DNA of 64,000 nt from Thuidium tamariscinum (GCA_947034885.2 OX344750.2:44750821-44814820), one strand, 5' to 3'. Counted from the first letter of the stretch, positions 1 through 11,844 are shown. Notes: generated from the letters alone by a model not told the origin. Program-made: numbers and translations.

Positions 1-645
1 GTTGTTGCCACAACCAATATCAAATGTAATAGTAACTTTCCAATTTTGAAATTCATTAAAATTTTGAAATTCAATAACTTTCTCACCATGAGTCTGATTT
101 TACAAAGTAAAGTCCAAAGATGAAAAAAAAAAAATTTTATGTTAAAAAGAAGTATATACAAAATTGGATGAAAAACTAAATTCTTAATAGTTCTAAGTTG
201 TAATTAAAATATAGTAATCTTAATGGTGAGATTTTCCTAGCAAACATATTTAACCTTGTTTAATTTTTTTTAATTATGAAAATCACATTCAAAAATGAAC
301 TTTGTAAGTTGTTTTTTACGAAGATGCTTAGATTGTACAAAATAGAATGAATCAAAGCTTTGTATGTAGACAAAAAATACAATATTTGAGAAAAAATTGA
401 AAATAAAAAAAATTCAAATTTTTGTGGTTTTTTTGTACTTCTTCTTGAATCACTTTTTGGGTTTAGAGTGGTCATTTTTGTTCTTGGGTATAGATTGAAT
501 TCTTTTTAAATGTATTTCTAGAAAGTTCATGTGATTTTGTATCCTCAAGAAAAATTTGAGAAAATCATGTTGAAAATTAACATTACACAAGCCTACACTA
601 GATCCCCAAAGTCCCCTACAAGAACTTTAGAACTTAATGGGTTAA
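1..645. mobile_element. Right part of a TTAA-flanked (piggyBac-like) element, cut by the window edge
   Basis: This stretch aligns by eye with the right half of the element at 4414-6164. Shared landmarks are the block around 281-330 (matches 4921-4970), the 'agaatgaatcaaagctt' block (matches 5868 onward), the block near 425-470 (matches 5940-5985) and the 'acacaagcct' block before the end. It finishes in a TTAA at 642-645. It lacks the 846-bp insertion carried by the 4414-6164 copy; the corresponding empty site is at about 326-332. No coding capacity is visible. The left end lies outside the window. Confidence 0.6.
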
Positions 646-1289
646 ATTAACTACTAAAGTATTTCCATTGTTGTTTTGTGATGTTTCACTCATTAGCCCC
701 TTAGAGCCTCAATTTTTTTTTGAACATTTGCTCATTTTTACTTATATCTTTGTACAAATACATATTATTTACTACAATTTTATGGAATTGATTGCAAAGG
801 AAGGTTATCTATTTTAAGATTCAAGTATTATATTGGACATTGGATGAAAAATTACTTGGACATTACAATGCCTTGAAGATCTCTATGCATTGTCTATAGT
901 ATGGATGTCGAAGTGTTGAAGGATAAGAAAGACATTCATTTTCAATTTGAGGTTTGATGCATTTTTCTATAAGCAAAAGGATATGCAAGTTGATCTTTAA
1001 CTTTAGTTAGGTGATATTGATGTTGTTTAGTATTATTTATTAAATACAATTGAAAGACAATTTGGCATATCATCATGCATAGCAATTAGTTTATTTGAAA
1101 CAGAAACTTATTGGGATAATACTTCATTTTTTACAAGTATAAAAGTAGAAATGGACACTTTTCATTTTTTATTATAGTTAGTGTAGGATTAATATGTAGC
1201 CTTGAATGGTTTATAAGGTATATAGAATACCAACAATAAATAAATGAGTCATTGGGGTTTTATAAATAACTTGATTGCAACTATGAGTC
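646..1289. other. AT-rich intergenic DNA, nothing recognised
   Basis: No credible coding frame, RNA gene or element end was seen. Short homopolymer runs only. Confidence 0.6.
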
Positions 1290-1825
1290 AAGTCCTACAC
1301 ACAATGACAATGATAATGAGCCCAAAAGAAGCATGTCACCTCTTGCCACATTAGTTTTCCCCCCTCTCTGAGGAAAATATGGGCCCTTGATTTTAATTTA
1401 TTTTCTTAAATGCTTCCCCTCCAAAATACCATCGATTTCTCGAAAAATCACAAGTGGTTGATCCTTGTGAGATTTAATTTGAACCATCCAAATACAAATT
1501 CAAGAATACAATATCAAAAATCAATATAGATATTTGAATACTACATATGGATATGGATATGAGATATAAATACAGATGTATGGAATCTGATACTAAATAT
1601 TGAATATAGATACAACATATGAATGTATGTGTCATACTAATTGTATAGAATCCCACCCTTTCAAAATTATAAGGAGTGGTATATATATGTAAAATAAAAT
1701 TTAATAAAATATTAATATTAAAATTTTTACAGTGAAATCAAATTTAAAAAGTTTTGAGCCCATTGTGTGACAGTTTGTCACAATGGGCTCAATAATGGGC
1801 TCAAAAGAGGCAGTTACTACCTACA
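1290..1825. repeat. Dispersed repeat family R1, copy A
   Basis: This copy shares a series of blocks in the same order with copy B at 3128-3730: a T/C-rich stretch, the phrase around 'gtgagatttaatttgaacc', a degenerate gatatg/tacaaa hexanucleotide tract of about 150 bp, and a right end holding an imperfect palindrome (here 1757-1795, 'ttgagcccattgtg' facing its complement). It is probably a non-autonomous transposon with a fold-back right end. I could not define a target-site duplication. Confidence 0.45.
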
Positions 1826-3127
1826 CACTACCACACATATGTCAATCATATTAAAGTCATACATAATACAATGCTTTTCTATATGTATGCCCATGATGCC
1901 ATTGATAAATGGCAAAGAAATGACAATTATGGGGTTGTTTCACTATGACTATGACTATGAGGTATAATTGTCATTTCACCATAATTACTGCATATAATTG
2001 TTTCACCATGAAGTTTAATGCAATTCAATAATTTGAAGTTCACCATGAAGTTTAATGCAATTCTATGATTATTTCAAGTAATTTGAAGTTCACAATGAAG
2101 TATAGACTCCATAGTTCACCACATGGTGTAGTAATATCAAGGTCATGGTGAAGTAATTGCATTATATCTCATGATGTGATTCCAAGAGCTATCATGATAA
2201 CAATACAACTAAGAAATGACTAATATAGACTATAAATACAACAGAGGTGCATCCAAGACACCTATGATATTACAATGCCAAAGAAATGAATTTTATTTGT
2301 GTATTAATTTTGAGTCACCTTTGATAAATTTGCATAGTGGTGAACCATTAACAAAACACAATGTAGTTGACATGATTTTGACTTTTGTACTAGAAGGTTT
2401 GCACCTAGTTTTAGAAAGATTTTCAGTCGTTGGCTATAAAAATAAGTTAACATTACAAAAAACAACATTTAATGCTACCTACAATGCCACATGGATTTAG
2501 ATAATGAATGCATGTCACCTTCTACACCATTAAATTTGAATACTATGTACTATCAACTTACACCTGATTCAATTGTAAATGTTGTGAGCAAAACCATATT
2601 GATAGATCTAAATAGAACGTATTCCCTTTACAATTGAATTTTGGCAAAGAATTAATAAACACATGAGACTAATTTAACAACTCAACATTCTTTAGTCAAA
2701 AAATAAAAAGTATTCACCCATTCTCAAAAGTATTAGTTTGATATTCAATTTTTACACAATTTTTGCATTTGTAACTATTGGATCTTATTAATGACTATGA
2801 TTGATGTCAAAGACTACGTTTTTAATTTGAATAATTTTCTTATATAAAGATTCACTTTGATTTTGAATCTTTGATTATAGAAGGAATGTGCTTTTCAATG
2901 AGATGAACCTCACATAAAAATTTGATGTGTATTAGCTAATTTTGCAATTAAAGCATGCCTAATGGAGGAAAATGTTCTTTTTCAAGATTGATTAGGTTTG
3001 TTGCATTGGGATATTTTTGGGCTTCAAAGCTCTATAACTTGTATTTTTTCTAAAATGATTTAAGATAAGAGGTTGATACTTATTACCTATTTCTTTTATA
3101 AATATGATGTAGAGTTTAATCCTCAAG
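1826..3127. other. AT-rich intergenic DNA
   Basis: No gene is supported. Around 1975-2100 a phrase of about 30 bp ('caccatgaagtttaatgcaattc') is repeated in tandem-like fashion two to three times. The frame at 2216-2500 has no recognisable family, intron signals or codon bias, so I did not call it a gene. Confidence 0.55.
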
Positions 3128-3730
3128 GGCCAAGACGTCACACAATGTGACAATGTTGACATCAATGTGACGAAAAGTGGCCTACCACCTGGATCAATTA
3201 ATTAGCCCTCCCTCCTTTCTCAAAAAATTTACAAGCCATTGATTTTTTTTTAAACTTACCTTTGTAATCACCGTTGATTTCTCAAAAATTTCCAAGCCAT
3301 TGATCATGTAAGATTTAATTTGAACCGTTCAGATTTGGATATGGATATTGATACTCTACACGTATTCTACATGGATTATATGGATACGGTCCGGATACAA
3401 ATGCAAGTGCAAGTACAAATATGAATACATGTACAAGTATAGATACAAATATAGATACAAATACATATACAAGAACACATGTCCTATAATGTTTGTCAAT
3501 CAAGTTGGTTTCAAGAAATTATAAGAGGAGAAGGGGGGGGGGGAGGGGGGGAAATGAAGATTTAAAAGTTTAAAAGTTTAAAATTTTTAATTCTTTGACT
3601 TGTAAGAACATGCCAAGTGTACTAAATTAAAATTTTAAATTTTTTAGAATTGGTAGTTATTGCCACTTTTTGGTACATTGTTCACACAATGTACTCAATG
3701 TACCAAAAAGTGGCAGTAACTGCCAATCCA
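3128..3730. repeat. Dispersed repeat family R1, copy B
   Basis: This is the second copy of the family seen at 1290-1825. The left end has alternating short inverted repeats ('cacacaatgtgacaatgttgacatcaatgtg' region). The degenerate hexanucleotide tract is at about 3335-3480, followed by a G-run at 3530-3550. The right end, 3653-3725, is a near-perfect fold-back built on 'gccactttttggtaca' and its complement. The left end carries a related 'aaaagtggc' motif in the opposite orientation, which suggests terminal inverted repeats. Confidence 0.5.
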
Positions 3731-4413
3731 ATCCAATGGCAAATTTTCAATGGCAAATTCTTGATAGGGCAAAACAAATCTGAATAATTAGTAGAGTAAG
3801 ATTTGTAGAATAACAAGTTGACATATTTGTTACATTTTCTGATTTTCATAATTTCAATGTGTGGAGACTTAAAAATTTTATTTTAAAAATATAGCCTAAT
3901 AGAAAAAGGGTACAAATGGAATCTTTTTCCAATGAGAATTAGTAGGGATGGAAAAAAAATTTATTGGACATTTCTAGTCTCAAGTCTCAATTGCAAGAAC
4001 AAATTAGATCTACAAAAAATTAGAAGATGTTCAAAAAAATATGCCAATAATATCTATTCTTAAATTTCAAAATGTGAGATATATATTAATTTTTGAAAAT
4101 TTTGTAGGATTCAATTTGGTTGGTTGGGCTTTGTATTCTTTTTGTTTGAAAATGTATATAAATTTGAAAGAATTTTATATTTTTCATTTTTAAAAACAAC
4201 AAATACATTTGTAGTTGAAAAATAGAATTTTAAGGGGTTAATAAAGCATTATTCATCTATTATAATTTTTCTTCCTCCAAAAGTTACATTTTATGTATAT
4301 AAAACTGATCATCCAAAATTGTTATAGTTTTTATAGTTTTAAAATTCAATGGTCAATATTTTCCAAAATTAATTCCATGCATACTAGATTAGTTATTTTT
4401 AATTTTTTTATGG
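3731..4413. other. AT-rich intergenic DNA
   Basis: No gene, RNA or element end was recognised here. Confidence 0.55.
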
Positions 4414-6164
4414 TTAACCTCTAAAGGACTGAGGCATTTTTTGGCTTGAAAACCACTCAAAACTGCCATGTTTGCTACTTCTTCCCTAAAAAACAAAAGA
4501 AAACAATTTTATTAAAATCTAACCATAGGATCTTGTAAATTACTTGTTTGAAATCATGTGGTAAAAATTTCATGAAGTTTGACTGTACGGATTGGAAGAT
4601 ATTAGCATTCAAAGTTGGAAAGAAAAGTTCTTTTGAACTTTGACTGCCATTTGTTGAATTTTTTTGCACTATGGACCATGAAGTTAAAATTTTTTATGTT
4701 GAAAATTTGAGTTGAAAATTAGGGAAAAAAGTTTCTAAAAAAAAATACTTGATTTTCATTCTTTAAAAAATTGTTAAGTAGAAGTAGGTCCAAGATTGAT
4801 CAAAACACTAAGTTGTTAATAACTTTAAGATGTAATTGAAAAACCATGATTGCAAAGGTGAGCTTGTTCTTGCAAACATCTTTAACCCAATCAAAAAAGA
4901 AAATTTGAAAAATTTGAAAAATTGCATTCAAAAAAGAATTCTATAAGTTATTTTTTGAAGAAGGTGTTTAACCCCTAAGCGCTCAAGCGACCATTTTCTG
5001 GTCGCTGCCTGACTTCGGGCAGAATTTTCGAGCAAAAAAAAATCTTTTTTCAAAATTTTTTTTTTTCAGTTTTGAAAAAATTGGGTTTTCTTTCAACATT
5101 GATATTCAAAACTAAGATCAGTACGGTCAAACAAAAGTTATAGCAAAAAAAAGGAGAAATAGTACAAAGTGTCTAAAATTGCTTAGTGTTGAAAAACTTA
5201 CTATTTGGGGGAATTACTGATGCTCTCTTTAGTAAATACTTTTTATTTTTTTACAAGTCAATAAAAACCATAATTTTGATCAATCAAAAAAAATTTCAAA
5301 TCATAAAAATAGAAATTGTATTTTTGGTGAATTTTTGAAGTTATATCTTCAAAATTCATTTGAAGAGAATCTATAAATATTTTTAAAATTTTGATCATAT
5401 TTATACTTTCTACTTTTTATGCTTTACATTATCTTCTTTGATGCTAACTTCAAAAAAGTTGTAAAGCTTATATTTTATAACACATTTGTATTTTGTCTTA
5501 ATCCCTTGGGCTTTTAGAGGTTGAATATTTTGCATTTTTCTATAAATCAATAAAAAACACAATTTTGACCAATCAAAAAAAATTTCAAATCCTAAAAATA
5601 GAAATTGTATTTTTGGTGAATTTTTGAAGTTATATCTTCAAAATTCATTTAAAAATAATCTAAAAACATTTTTTTTACTTTGACTATATGGATACTTTCT
5701 ACTTGTTGTGCTTTACATTATCTTCTTTGATACTAACTTCAGAAAAGTTGTAATTCTTATATTTTATAGCACATTTGTGTTTTGTCCTAACCCCTTGGGC
5801 TTTTAGGGGTTAAATTGCCCAAAATACAAGATTGTCCGTAACTTTTTCATTATTTGTCCAAATAAAATGAACCAAAGCTTCAGATGTAGAACAAAACATA
5901 ATCTTTGAGAAAAAAAATAAAAAATAAAAAAATAACTTTTTTGTGTTTTGTTTTCTTTTGCCCTGCGAACTGCTTTTTGGACTTAGAATGGCATAACTTT
6001 TGCTTCCAAGCACCAATTGAAATAAAAATTATATTTTTGGAAAGCTAACCTGATTTCCTATCTTTGAAAAAAGTTTCAAAAAATCATAGCAAAAATTCAG
6101 GTCACACAAGCCTGCCCAAAATTCCAAGTGTCCCTCGAGGGGACTTTAGTCCTTTAGGAGTTAA
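4414..6164. mobile_element. TTAA-flanked non-autonomous element (family T2), split by a nested T1 element
   Basis: The element begins TTAACCTCTAAAGGACTGAG at 4414 and ends with the inverted match GGACTTTAGTCCTTTAGGAGTTAA at 6141-6164, so both sides show the TTAA target and imperfect inverted ends. TTAA target duplications next to a C-run at the tip are the hallmark of the piggyBac superfamily. Without the nested 846-bp element at 4968-5813 it is about 0.9 kb long. It has no long reading frame and would depend on a transposase in trans. A related copy ends at 645, and a related left end lies at 36057. Confidence 0.65.
4968..5813. mobile_element. piggyBac-like MITE, family T1, copy 1 (nested)
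   Basis: This 846-bp element is bounded by TTAA at 4968-4971 and 5810-5813. The inverted tips are CCCCTAAGCGC on the left and, read inward from the right, CCCCTAAAAGCCC. A nearly identical 845-bp copy lies at 58581-59425, also between TTAAs, so the ends are confirmed independently. The right half is an internal duplication: about 5250-5525 and 5545-5813 repeat each other, including a decayed extra right tip at about 5500-5524. No coding frame is present. It is inserted in the older T2 element at 4414-6164. Confidence 0.8.
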
Positions 6165-9080
6165 AGTTAAAAGTTTCAAGCACATTCATTTGCTAAGAAT
6201 ATTAAAGTGGTATAATTCATTGAAAACTCCATTTCTTGGGTGGATTACTTCTTGCATTTTAAAAAACATGTGCAGCTTAAAATAGTATCTATTTGATTGT
6301 TTCAAGGTAAAATTTATAAAGAATGTACAAATAAAGTAGGGGACTTTCAAAGTCAAAGATGCATTATAAGTAAAACAAGTAGCTAAAAAATCTCAAGTAT
6401 TAAAATTTTTTACATATAATTTTAAGATTAGAGATTAGGATCTTAGAAATTGTATTTAGTAAGGTCAATTTTATTTAAAGCTAGTTGTACAAAGTAGTTA
6501 GAGTGTAAAGGTGGTACACGATGTTTGCATAGGTGGCTGTTGTGCTGTACTGAGTAATAGGCCTTAGATGGACGAAAATAGGGGTGACATACATGCCGAC
6601 AGACATGCATTGTAGAAGTTCTTGTACATTCAATTTTTGGACTTTTGTATATTGCAAGTGGTAAAATTTTCATACTAGTTCACTTGACTGAATTCTATAT
6701 ACAAAAAAAAGATGTGACAACAGAAATGAATGTAAACATCCCAACTTTTCAAGCAAATTTCCTTCATCTTCTCTCTAATCTTCTTGCTTTTAACTTTTTC
6801 TTCAATTTGTTTTTTTTCCTTATAAAGAAAATACCCTAGAAAAAAATACTTTCACCTTTATAATATAAGTAAGTACAAGTTGCTATACTATAGGACATTT
6901 TCACAAATTATGTAATAATAGGGGACTATTTATTCGAGCCTTTGAGGTAAATAGCCCCCCTAAAAATATCCCCTTGCCACACGGGGATACAAAGAATGAT
7001 CCACCCGAGACTTCATTGCAAAAAAGTTGATGGGCTTTAAAGGGTTAAAAAGATACATTTTACTTTGTAGCAATTTAATTTTCAATAAAAAAATTAATGG
7101 TGATTATCAAAATTTTAGAATTCACAATGTATACATTAATGAGATATATTAATTTTCATAAAGGACTTTGCATTTTGCATTCTTTTGTATTTTAAATTAT
7201 TTCACTACATTCTTATTTGCTCTAACTCCTCTAATCATTGCCCTAGTCAAAATCCATACTATTTTTTGTATTTAGCTATCTCTTCAAATTTTAAATTCAC
7301 AATACAAAAATACACTCTATTTATATATAACCACCTTTAATGTCTAAACATTGGGTAATATAGAGCTTGTCTTTTTAATAAAGGTATGTAATTACTTTTG
7401 GATCATTCACTTTTTCCAAGTAGAATTTGGAGTGTGACTATACATAACATATTTTTGTTTTTTTAAAGTTCTCCAATTCTAAAAAAGAAATTAATATCTT
7501 TTTATATAGACACATCCTTGAAAAGACAATCTTGTGAAGTTTATTATAAATTGTAATTGATTTTTTGGGGATGAATATCCAAGATGAATATTATTTCCTT
7601 TGTCATACATAACTTCTATTAATATATAGATTAGAAATATTTAAAAATTTTGAATTTCAATTTGAATTATTAGAAACAATGAATATTATCTTTTTAAAGA
7701 ATAATATTTAAAAACCTCTTTTTAAAGATGATTTAAGTCTTTCAAATTTTAAAATCCTTTTCCACTTCATAACTATTGATGCTAAATTAGGTAATTAAAT
7801 TGAAGCACACTTTAGGAATGATTTCAACCTATATTAAGTTCTTAATTATTTTTTTGAATCTACACAAAATATACTTCTTGCTTGAAAGCTTATTATCCCT
7901 CAATTATATTTTGGAATTGCTTACAAATGTTTCATATGCAATCTATGGGATATTTTGTATGTAGGAAGATTAAAGAATAAGAATATTTAATTAACAAAAA
8001 ATCTAAAAGTGATCATACATCTCTAGCAATTATATTCATCACTTCTAATGAGTTTGGAAGATCTCATTATACTCCCATCGTTGAGTTTAAATTTAATATT
8101 TATCATGAACAAAAAATAAGAAAGAAGCAAATAATATGTTGAGGCACTTGTCTCTAGCTTTTATTTGTCAAATGAGTCACTTTCTCCACTTTTTTCTTCA
8201 AAAGCATACATAGGTTACTAAAGAAATTGTGAAGAATGGTTATCAAGAGCAATTTGTATAAAATTAGGCTAACAAATGAGGCCATAGAATGGAGTTAGGA
8301 AAAACACTTTGCTTGTTATGAGAAATAATTATGAGAATTTCAATCATAGATTTCTAGTAATTGGTTCAAAGCTCCAATGTCTAATTTATAAATGAATGGT
8401 ATACTTAATATACAAAGTGATATATGTGCTAATAAGCAAGAGGCAATGATTTGCTCAAATATCTCATCCTTTTTGCCAATCCAACCCTTTGCCCATTTAT
8501 AACCATTTTAGGGTATATCTCAATATTCAATTATTCGTGATTTGAAGAATTGATAGCCTATAGACTAAACCCTTCCACATCCATTCAAAGGCCACCTTAC
8601 ATGCATCATACATATGTCAATATGGACATTTGCAAGGATAAAAGACACACATGTTTATTGATTTGTCTTCTCTCTATGCTTGTACGATAAAGTACCTTTT
8701 GGGGTACCATTCTACTTCAAAGGACGTCTTGTCGTGAGGCTTGTCTAATGACATCTGTGGAACATCCGACATATTTGTAGATCCAACGAAGGACATCTTG
8801 TACTGTAGTCCGACCTAAGAACATTCCAAGGACATCCCATTCTGTAGTCGTTTCATATCTATAGCAAATCACTATACAGTGCATAGGATATCTTTGCATC
8901 CGAGGTCGATTGTGCAAATTCTAGTTATCGATGAACCTAGTGAAACCATCCCATCATCTACAACAAATCCTTTTGTACCCCTTCAAACATTCTTACAATT
9001 GTGCGACTTCAAGTCCAAAACATTCCTAAGTGCACAAATGACCTTGATCCTTAAAGAACACAATTTTTTCCAAGTACACT
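6165..9080. other. AT-rich intergenic DNA, no gene seen
   Basis: About 2.9 kb without a supportable gene. A possible solitary element end (GGGCTTTAAAGGGTTAA) lies at about 7032-7048, with no matching left end found. Base composition shifts toward GC after about 9100, at the leader of the next gene. Confidence 0.55.
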
Positions 9081-9119
9081 GAAAAGTCAGCCCAAGAGAC
9101 TTGAAATTAAGAGGGCGCC

Positions 9120-9832
9120 TGCCCATTCATGATCGGTGATAGGCTCTTTCACGAGACTCGGTATTGCATCCCCACTCGGAATTCGGGGATCCTTCTTCAC
9201 TGGACATGAAAATGAAGTTGCAGAGACTTCGTGTCTTCATTGTGGGGAACTGGGGATTTGTGCCTTCGATTTGTGTCTTGCGGGGATTTGTGACTTCCTT
9301 GCGAAGGTTTCGCTGCTGCTGAGGAAGGATCGCTGGTTGCGAGCCTCTCTCAGTTGCGGTGCTCAGTTCGGACGCAGTCGCTCTTGCATTAGCGAGAAGT
9401 CTACGTTCTTCTCGTAGAATCCATCAATTTTGCGCTAGACTCTGCTGAAGAACTGGAAACGATCTCTTGAGGGGCGTTTTCCTGTAACGACATCGCTGGT
9501 TGTGACTTTCACTGCTGCCTTCAAGTTGCATTTGTATCAAATGCGGTCATTGGGATTGCTCTACTAAGACGTGGAGCTTCACTGAGAAAGTTCACGGCAG
9601 CAAGCGGGCTTGATACACTAGGGTTTCAAGCGGACCGAGCGTCTTCAAAGTGCTGGGAGAGAAAATTGACATGCTGAACTGGTTAAGTACACTGTTTTAT
9701 TCTTGGATTTGTTTTTTGGGATTTTGTGAATTGGTGCATTTTTGTTGCTGGGAAGTTTCTGAGGAATTTTTTTCGTTTCTGTGGTTTACAGGGGTGTGGC
9801 ATTGAGGAGCTGAGTCGTGGTAGTTTATCCCA
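9120..9832 (+). promoter_or_regulatory. Probable promoter/5' leader with leader intron of the FCP1-like gene
   Basis: Base composition changes here from AT-rich spacer to near-balanced, CT/GA-mixed sequence typical of leaders in this window. A good intron can be drawn from the GTTAAGT donor at about 9682 to the TTTACAG acceptor ending at 9791, placing the last leader exon directly upstream of the start codon at 9833. The frame at 9136-9417 has no recognisable homology and is probably leader sequence. Confidence 0.45.
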
Positions 9833-11844
9833 ATGGACGGGCATCTGGAGGTGAATGCCGTGAAGCGCGATGTTCCTGTTCAAGTGGAACGTCCCGATGT
9901 GGAAAATGGTGAGGATACTTCAGCACATTTTCCACTCAATCTCTGCTTGTATCTCTCTTCGGTCACGTATCTTTCCTGTTTTCTATCACCAAGCTATTTT
10001 ACCCAGTTTGTACCACAGAGAATCTGGAGGTTTCTTCCTCTACTTCGATGCTTTGAAGGTCCTGCAGACGAAGATTATTGATGTCAGAGTTAGAGTGCTA
10101 TTCGAAGACTGTTAGAAATTTTCTAACTCTTTTATGGAGTGCGTTGTGTTGTAAAGTTTCAGATGCCTCGGTTTGGAACCACAGATCTATACTAAGTTGG
10201 TCCTAGAGTTTTGAGCTTTGTGCACTTGAATACCACATTTATGGCACTCTGAAGTACTCCATTTTAACGAATATGACCATAGTTAAATTTTTAGAAGTGA
10301 TTTTCACATATATTTACTTGAACACAGCGCAAGTCATCATCGCAAGGCCGGCAGAAGAAGAACAGACATCCAACGACGTTTTGGATGTCAACGCTGAGCC
10401 ATGGAGTCGTTCACAACTAAACAGGGCTTTATTGTCTCAAGCCTGGAAACTCAATGTCCCCTTGCCGAAGAAGCTTCTCATTCTCGACGTGAACGGTCTG
10501 TTGGTAGCACGATACTCGAAAATAGACAGGAGCGTAATTCCAATGCACGCCCCGCACGGTGTGGTGTCCAAATCATATATGTTCAAGCGCCCCTTTTGTG
10601 ACAGTTTCCTCGATTTCTGCTTCGAGAATTTCGATGTGGGGTTGTGGTCCTCTATGATGCAAGCCAACGTCTTCCGGGCTCTAGATTTCATCTGCCAGGG
10701 GTGGCAGAACAAATGCAGGTATATTGATTTTCACTAACGTGGCAAAAAAACTCGTCAGTTTGGCAAAGTTTTGTATAATCGTGCTAACATTAAATCTAGA
10801 CCTGTCCTAGTGATCAAAGCAAAAGCATCTCATTTTTTGACAACCGTTTGACTGCTACTGTATGAAAATTGTGGTAGGTTCGTCATGCATCAAGGAGACT
10901 GCACGAATACCGGGCTTAAAAATCCAGAGAAGAAGAAACAACCCCTGTTTCTCAAGGAGCTAATGAACGTCTGGTCGAAGTTTCCGCAGTTCAACGAAAC
11001 GAACACGCTCCTTATTGATGATACTCCTTACAAAGCTTTGAGGAACCCTCCTTACACGGCCATTTTCCCTGAGGCTTACTTGTACAACGAAGCGGACATT
11101 TTTTTGAAGGGGCCACTTGTAGAGTATTTGACTCAGTTAAGAGACGCGGTGGATGTTCGAGAGTTTGTGCGAGCGCACCCTATTGGCTTGCCTGCCCTTG
11201 CTCCCGGGTCCTTACACTGGGATTATTACCAGCAGGTTCTGAAAACGAAGGCTGAGAACGTCTCACCGCTTCATAACACTCACCCTCTTGTACCAGTAGT
11301 GCCGCAAGCGGCTTCTACCGGGTGGGATTCACCACTTCATAATACTCACCCTCTTGTAACACCTAAACCGCAAGCGGCTCCTACCGGTTGGGATTCACCG
11401 CTTCATAACACTCACCCTCTTGAACCAGTAGTGCCGCAAGCGGCTTCTACCGGGTGGGATTCACCACCTCATAACACTCACCCTCTTGAACCAGTAGTGC
11501 CGCAAGCGGCTTCTACCGGGTGGGATTCACCACCTCATAACACTCACCCTCTTGTACCAGTAGTGCCGCAAGCGGCTCGTACCGGGTGGGATTCACCGTT
11601 TCAAAACACCTCCCGTCTTGTAACACCTAAGCCGCAAGCGGCTCCTACCGGGTGGGATTCACCGTTTCAAAACACCTCCCGTCTTGTAACACCTAAACCG
11701 CAAGCGGCTCCTACCGGGTGGGATTCACTGCTTCATAACACCCACCATCCTGTAACAGTAGTGCCGCAAGCGGCTGCTACGGGGCGGGATTTTGCTGAGA
11801 GAGAAAACGAGTTTGGAGAACCTCTCCCTCCCGGAACGTATTAG
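9833..11844 (+). CDS. FCP1-homology (HAD-type CTD phosphatase-like) protein with C-terminal 22-residue repeats
   Basis: I read three exons: 9833-9908, 10328-10718 and 10878-11844, giving about 477 residues. After a short acidic N-terminus comes an FCP1-homology domain (roughly residues 65-260). It has the motif-I segment LLILDVNGLLVARY, then KRPFCDSFLDFCFENFDVGLWSS (split here at the conserved block around 10585-10650), and the acid pair in TLLIDDTPYKALRNPP. This matches plant 'FCP1 homology domain' proteins related to nuclear CTD phosphatases. In motif I the second acid is Asn (DVN instead of DxD); family members of this type often carry DLN, so catalysis is uncertain. The C-terminus is eight tandem 22-residue Pro/His-rich units (11263-11790) not expected in the family. 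Substrate unknown; a nuclear location is inference. The exon joins keep frame and fall between conserved residues. Confidence 0.85.
11263..11790 (+). repeat. Coding minisatellite: eight 66-bp units
   Basis: Eight consecutive 66-bp units with no gaps encode 22-residue repeats of the type SPLHNTHPLVPVVPQAASTGWD-like sequence (core PQAA.TGWDSP). Unit types alternate (PVVPQAAS versus TPKPQAAP), and units 6 and 7 are nearly identical in DNA, which points to recent unequal exchange. The reading frame stays open throughout. Confidence 0.95.

Noticed and set aside
1490..1640. Satellite DNA (gatatg-like hexamers)
   Set aside because: Degenerate, short, and part of the dispersed repeat family R1 rather than a tandem satellite array.
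2216..2500. 94-residue open frame as a gene
   Set aside because: AT-driven open frame with no homology, no start context and no neighbouring exon signals.
7032..7048. Possible right end of a TTAA element (GGGCTTTAAAGGGTTAA)
   Set aside because: No matching left end or flanking TTAA partner was found upstream, so the element cannot be delimited.
9136..9417. 93-residue open frame upstream of the FCP1-like gene
   Set aside because: No family resemblance; it lies in leader-like sequence before a leader intron.
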